Under the pieces are notes generated by a model. The model made no database searches and was not told the DNA's origin. It saw only the letters and a list, made by a program, of their open reading frames with translations. DNA of 33,066 nt, from assembly GCA_025356435.1 (NCBI GenBank), contig JANXSY010000098.1:1-33066 (forward strand), read 5' to 3'. Positions 30,246 to 33,066 of this stretch are shown here, piece after piece. How positions within the stretch are numbered: position 1 is the first letter of the stretch; every line of letters begins with the position of its first letter. This DNA is from Isosphaeraceae bacterium. GTDB lineage: Bacteria > Planctomycetota > Planctomycetia > Isosphaerales > Isosphaeraceae. The position numbers and the translations under genes were made by a program.

Positions 30246-30298
30246 CTATCGACAATTCTCAATACTGCGCCTACTAGTCTATCGGGATTCCCAATACT
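30246..30298 (-). promoter_or_regulatory. Two direct repeats upstream of the LysR gene, candidate operator
   Basis: A 20-21 base motif CTATCG...ATTC(T/C)CAATACT occurs at 30246-30266 and 30279-30298. The starts are 33 bases apart, about three helical turns. One copy holds GGGATTCCC, a near-palindrome. The position, 8-60 bases upstream of the LysR start codon, fits autoregulation. Confidence 0.5.
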
Positions 30299-31214
30299 AA
30301 ACGACTTCGGAAACCCCCGCGTCAATAGCATTTTTCAAAAAATAGTCCCAAACCAAAACGGACCATCCTTTGGCCTCAAGGAATTCGGGGCTCACAATTG
30401 CAGACAGTCGGTCCGATCGGGTTGAGCAAACGTCGCATTCAGAGGAGCGGCAAGACGTTCCGGCCCGAGGCATGATCGTTTGTGAAGAAGTTGAGAGCCT
30501 CTTCGGCCGTGCGGCGGATAGGCGAGTCGTCCGTGATGGTCGTTACTATAGAATAGACAGGAGGCGTTGATTGACCACGCGATCGGGGTCTTGATTTGGA
30601 AGAAGAGGTCCATCCAGAAGCCGCCATTAGATTCGATCCGAGCTTGTCACAAGAGTTCTTCACGGGCCGGGGCCACGCCGTTCGTAACAACGCCTCGGTT
30701 CAGGCCGAGTCTCAAAATCTGACGGGGTTGAAGCTGAGAAGATAGAACGCCAAGGCAGAAGTAGACGACTAGCGAATTCATACAAACAGACACACCGATT
30801 TGACCCAAAACAGGACCGAGGTTAGGGCCTCGAAGCGATTGCCCAGCGAGTCCCCAATCGCGTGAATCAGGTGGAGAGACTCGTATTCGGGCAGCGTAAA
30901 GCGAACCCTGCCTCCGACGTGCGACGGGAGTTCATCCTCTCGCGAGGGTGAGGTTGCAGAACGCCGACCACAACCGCAAAAGTCTGATTTATTCCGGTTG
31001 ACCGCCCCATTCCTCTTTGTGTGTCCTAGGCTAATGATATTCGTCGCGGACCGGACGGATTGTCAACGTCTTGCGGCTTCGTCCAGTTCCCGACGCTCTT
31101 CGCCTGCTTTCGACCTCACGTCACGCAGCCTTGCGAGTGCGCACTTTGATTTCGACGGTCGCGGGGAATCGAACTTGACTCCGCCGGAGCGGCCCATCTC
31201 ACGAGACAGACGCG
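30299..31214. other. Gene-poor stretch between LysR and glycosyltransferase genes
   Basis: About 900 bases hold no gene I would defend. A minus-strand frame at 30439-30690 includes VTTITDDSPIRRTAEEALNFF and might be a decayed fragment, but it has no ribosome site and no known family. No tRNA, CRISPR or strong palindrome is seen. Confidence 0.5.
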
Positions 31215-32159
31215 ATGAATCGCCTCCTGGTCATATCTCCCGTCAAGGACGAAGCTCAGTATATCGATCGCACGATCCGTTCGATGATCGGCCAGACCCA
31301 CCGACCGTCGCTCTGGATTATCGTCGACGACGGCAGTAGCGACCGCACGGGCGAGATTGCCGAGGCGGCCGCGAAGGATCACCCCTGGATTAGGGTCCAT
31401 CGCCGCACCCCCGGTGTGGCCAGGCGTGTCGGCCCGGGGGTAATCGAGGCGTTCTACGACGGTCTCTCCCTCACCGAACTCGACGACTATGATTTTATCT
31501 GTAAGCTCGACGGCGACCTCGAATTCGAGCCGAACTACTTCGCCGACTGCCTCCAACGCTTCGCGCAAAATCCCCGACTCGGCACCCTCAGCGGCAAGGT
31601 CTTCATCCCCGAACGCGGGGCGCTGATCCCTGAACGGAACAGCGACGACTTCTCGATGGGCTGCGCTAAACTCTATCGCCGCGAATGTTTCTGCGAAATC
31701 GGCGGGTTCGTCCGCGAGGTGATGTGGGACGGCATTGATTGCCACCGCTGCCGGATGCTTGGCTGGGACGCCGCGAGCGACCCCAACCCCAGGCTAAATA
31801 TCCTCCACCTCCGGCCAATGGGCTCGTCGCACCGCAACATCTATCACGGCCGGATGCGCTGGGGTCGCGGTCAGTATTTCATGGGAACGGCCCCGCTCTA
31901 CATGCTCGGGATCGCCGCATATCGCCTCTTCGACCGCCCGCGCATCTTGGGCGGCCTCTGCATCCTCGCAGGCTACTGCGAGGCGGGGCTCCGCAGACGA
32001 CCGCGATATGACGACCCCGAGTTCCGCCGCTTTCTCCATTGCTGGCAGATGCAGGAACTTCGCCGTCGCCTTTTCAGAGTGTCCGCTATCCCGAAACCCC
32101 TCGCGACAGTCAACCCGGTCCTCTCGAAGCATCCCGCGACGACGAATCCGGTGCGATGA
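31215..32159 (+). CDS. Family 2 glycosyltransferase
   Basis: The 314-residue protein has the GT-A fold marks. An N-terminal LLVISPVKDEAQYIDRTIRS precedes VDDGSSDRT (38-45) for nucleotide binding, then KLDGDLEF with the metal-binding DGD (Asp99-Asp101), and an acceptor-side GGFVREVMWDGIDC region. No long transmembrane segments are seen beyond a weak hydrophobic stretch near 250. The GT2 family transfers sugars from nucleotide donors, often to lipid-linked or surface polysaccharides. Its stop overlaps the start of the deacetylase gene (ATGA at 32156-32159), so the two are probably co-translated and act on the same surface glycan. Confidence 0.92.
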   Translation: MNRLLVISPVKDEAQYIDRTIRSMIGQTHRPSLWIIVDDGSSDRTGEIAEAAAKDHPWIRVHRRTPGVARRVGPGVIEAFYDGLSLTELDDYDFICKLDGDLEFEPNYFADCLQRFAQNPRLGTLSGKVFIPERGALIPERNSDDFSMGCAKLYRRECFCEIGGFVREVMWDGIDCHRCRMLGWDAASDPNPRLNILHLRPMGSSHRNIYHGRMRWGRGQYFMGTAPLYMLGIAAYRLFDRPRILGGLCILAGYCEAGLRRRPRYDDPEFRRFLHCWQMQELRRRLFRVSAIPKPLATVNPVLSKHPATTNPVR

Positions 32160-32845
32160 TGAACCTTAGAAGCGGCGGACTGGCCACGTCCCTGCTTGGA
32201 CGCACGGGGCTGGCGACGAGGCTCCCGAGACACCGGTATCTGGCCCGAGGCCCCTCGGTGTCGCACTCGATCGCGCTGACGTTCGATGACGGCCCCCATC
32301 CCGTATATACCCCCCCGCTCCTCGACGCCCTGAGGCAAGAGGGGATCTTCGCGACCTTCTTCGTGATCGGCCGGGAGGCAGAACGTCATCCCGACCTTGT
32401 CCGCCGGATCGACGCTGAAGGCCATGCGATCGGCAGCCACACCTTCACGCACTCCGACCCCGCCCACACCCCTCGCCGCCGGTTCCTCAACGAAGTGGCC
32501 GAGACGCACTCCGTCGTCGCCGCGATTCTTGGACGCAAATCGCCTTCCCTTATGCGCCCACCCTTCGGACGCCTCGGCTTCGGCAAACTCCTCGGTCTCT
32601 GGTGGTCCGGAGAGTCGATCATCGTCTGGAACGTTGATCTCAAAGACTACGTCCCGCAACCGACCTCCGACGTCGTCGCCCGCCTGCGTGCCCACTCCCT
32701 CTCCGCTGGCGATATCATCCTCATGCACGACAACCATCCCCACGCCGCAGTCGTCGTCCCCGAGATCGCCGATCGGGCGAGGACGGCCGGGCTCGGCTTC
32801 TCGACGATCACTCCTTGGACTAGAGCGCATCTCACGACCGACTAG
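32156..32845 (+). CDS. Polysaccharide deacetylase (NodB/CE4 family)
   Basis: From the ATG at 32156 the product has 229 residues, with a second in-frame ATG right after it. The NodB homology domain is complete: TFDDGPHP (42-49, with the catalytic Asp44 and metal-binding Asp45), the His-x3-His metal motif HTFTH (95-99), RPPFGR (134-139), a NVDLKDY strand and the late LMHD motif with the catalytic His. The family removes N- or O-acetyl groups from chitin-like, peptidoglycan or capsule polymers using a divalent metal. No clear signal peptide is seen, so cytoplasmic or envelope-associated action is open. It is coupled to the glycosyltransferase gene. Confidence 0.93.
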   Translation: MMNLRSGGLATSLLGRTGLATRLPRHRYLARGPSVSHSIALTFDDGPHPVYTPPLLDALRQEGIFATFFVIGREAERHPDLVRRIDAEGHAIGSHTFTHSDPAHTPRRRFLNEVAETHSVVAAILGRKSPSLMRPPFGRLGFGKLLGLWWSGESIIVWNVDLKDYVPQPTSDVVARLRAHSLSAGDIILMHDNHPHAAVVVPEIADRARTAGLGFSTITPWTRAHLTTD

Positions 32846-32864
32846 CGCCCTCTGTACCGATTGG

Positions 32865-32906
32865 ATAAGCTTGCATGACCACCCGGAGGTCGCTATGCAA
32901 GCTTAT
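32865..32906 (+). promoter_or_regulatory. Hairpin enclosing the ribosome site and start codon of the IS630-like gene
   Basis: ATAAGCTTGCAT (32865-32876) is a perfect reverse complement of ATGCAAGCTTAT (32895-32906), and GACC/GGTC add an inner stem. CGGAGG (32884-32889) lies in the loop and inner stem, and the ATG begins the right arm. In the RNA this would hide the start signals; in DNA it may instead be a transposase site. Confidence 0.8.
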
Positions 32907-33066
32907 TCACCTGAGTTCCGCCGTAATGTCCTGGCCGCGTGTGACGCGGGCTCGGGGACGCGAGCCGTCGCCCTCAGATTCCTGGTCAGCGAGTCGTGGG
33001 TCCGACGCATCAAGCAGGAGCGACGCGAGAGCGGCAAGGTCGCCCCGACTCGCACGCGACACCGGA
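32895..33066 (+). CDS. N-terminal part of an IS630-like transposase (runs off right edge)
   Basis: From the ATG at 32895 (CGGAGG 5 bases upstream) 57 codons are inside the window and remain open. They read as a helix-turn-helix start: AYSPEFRRNVLAACDAGSGT, then RAVALRFLVSESWVRRIKQE, then a basic linker (RRESGKVAPTRTRHR). This is the typical N-terminus of IS630-family transposases or their OrfA (helix 1 with S-x-E-x-R, helix 2 with A-x-x-F-x-V-S-x-S-x-V). The catalytic DDE part would lie beyond the window. The outer end of the element should lie between 32846 and 32864. Confidence 0.8.
   Translation, partial: MQAYSPEFRRNVLAACDAGSGTRAVALRFLVSESWVRRIKQERRESGKVAPTRTRHR

Noticed and set aside
30439-30690. 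Minus-strand frame with TDDSPIRRTAEEALNFF
   Set aside because: Part of it looks protein-like, but it lacks a ribosome site and any family I can name; kept only as a note in the intergenic entry.

Overview
The window reads as chromosomal DNA of a planctomycete, most likely in or near the Isosphaeraceae. The evidence is high G+C, a DUF1559 prepilin-like protein (1876-2856), many proteins of the kind seen mainly in Planctomycetota, a futalosine-type menaquinone gene (mqnD), and scattered IS and REP-type mobile elements. This placement is inferred from gene content; there is no rRNA or other direct marker.

Layout, left to right. 1-38 (-): the first codons of what looks like a transposase, running off the left edge. 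145-906 (-): exported cupin-like protein. 1135-5474 (+): small secreted protein, DUF1559 prepilin-like protein, lipoprotein, exported AhpD-like protein with an internal duplication, small membrane protein and DUF983 zinc-ribbon membrane protein. 5527-6297 (+): second zinc-ribbon membrane protein. 6314-7066 (-): REP-associated tyrosine transposase (RAYT) whose catalytic tyrosine position is His. 7222-8038 (+): a small protein overlapping a minimal nucleotidyltransferase, with its own extended -10 promoter. 8280-9131 (-): mqnD. 9333-14348 (-): an ABC-2 export module made of ATPase, large permease and a coupled membrane-anchored protein. 14861-15340 (-): a gene split by one in-frame stop. 15493-17874 (-): TPR protein and polytopic membrane protein. 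17950-18949: about 1 kb of non-coding, repeat-rich DNA. 18950-19996 (-): Tat-exported glycosylasparaginase-like hydrolase. 20740-22775 (+): phosphodiesterase and a GlmU-like sugar-phosphate nucleotidyl/acetyltransferase, ending at a strong terminator. 22867-30238 (-): gltD, a GxxExxY-type remnant, gltB and a LysR regulator. 31215-32845 (+): glycosyltransferase and polysaccharide deacetylase with overlapping start and stop codons. 32895-end (+): start of an IS630-like transposase.

How the genes work together. GltB and GltD form NADPH-dependent glutamate synthase; the LysR gene directly upstream is a natural candidate regulator. The GT2 and deacetylase pair probably acts on cell-surface polysaccharide. 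The ABC module looks like an export or envelope complex whose substrate I cannot identify. MqnD belongs to the futalosine menaquinone pathway; its partners are not in the window.

I found no clearly new biological system. The best leads are the nucleotidyltransferase pair, the stop-interrupted gene, the Tyr-to-His RAYT, the AhpD-like protein with a cysteine-free second copy, the composite repeat at 18466-18868, and the hairpin enclosing the start of the IS630-like gene.
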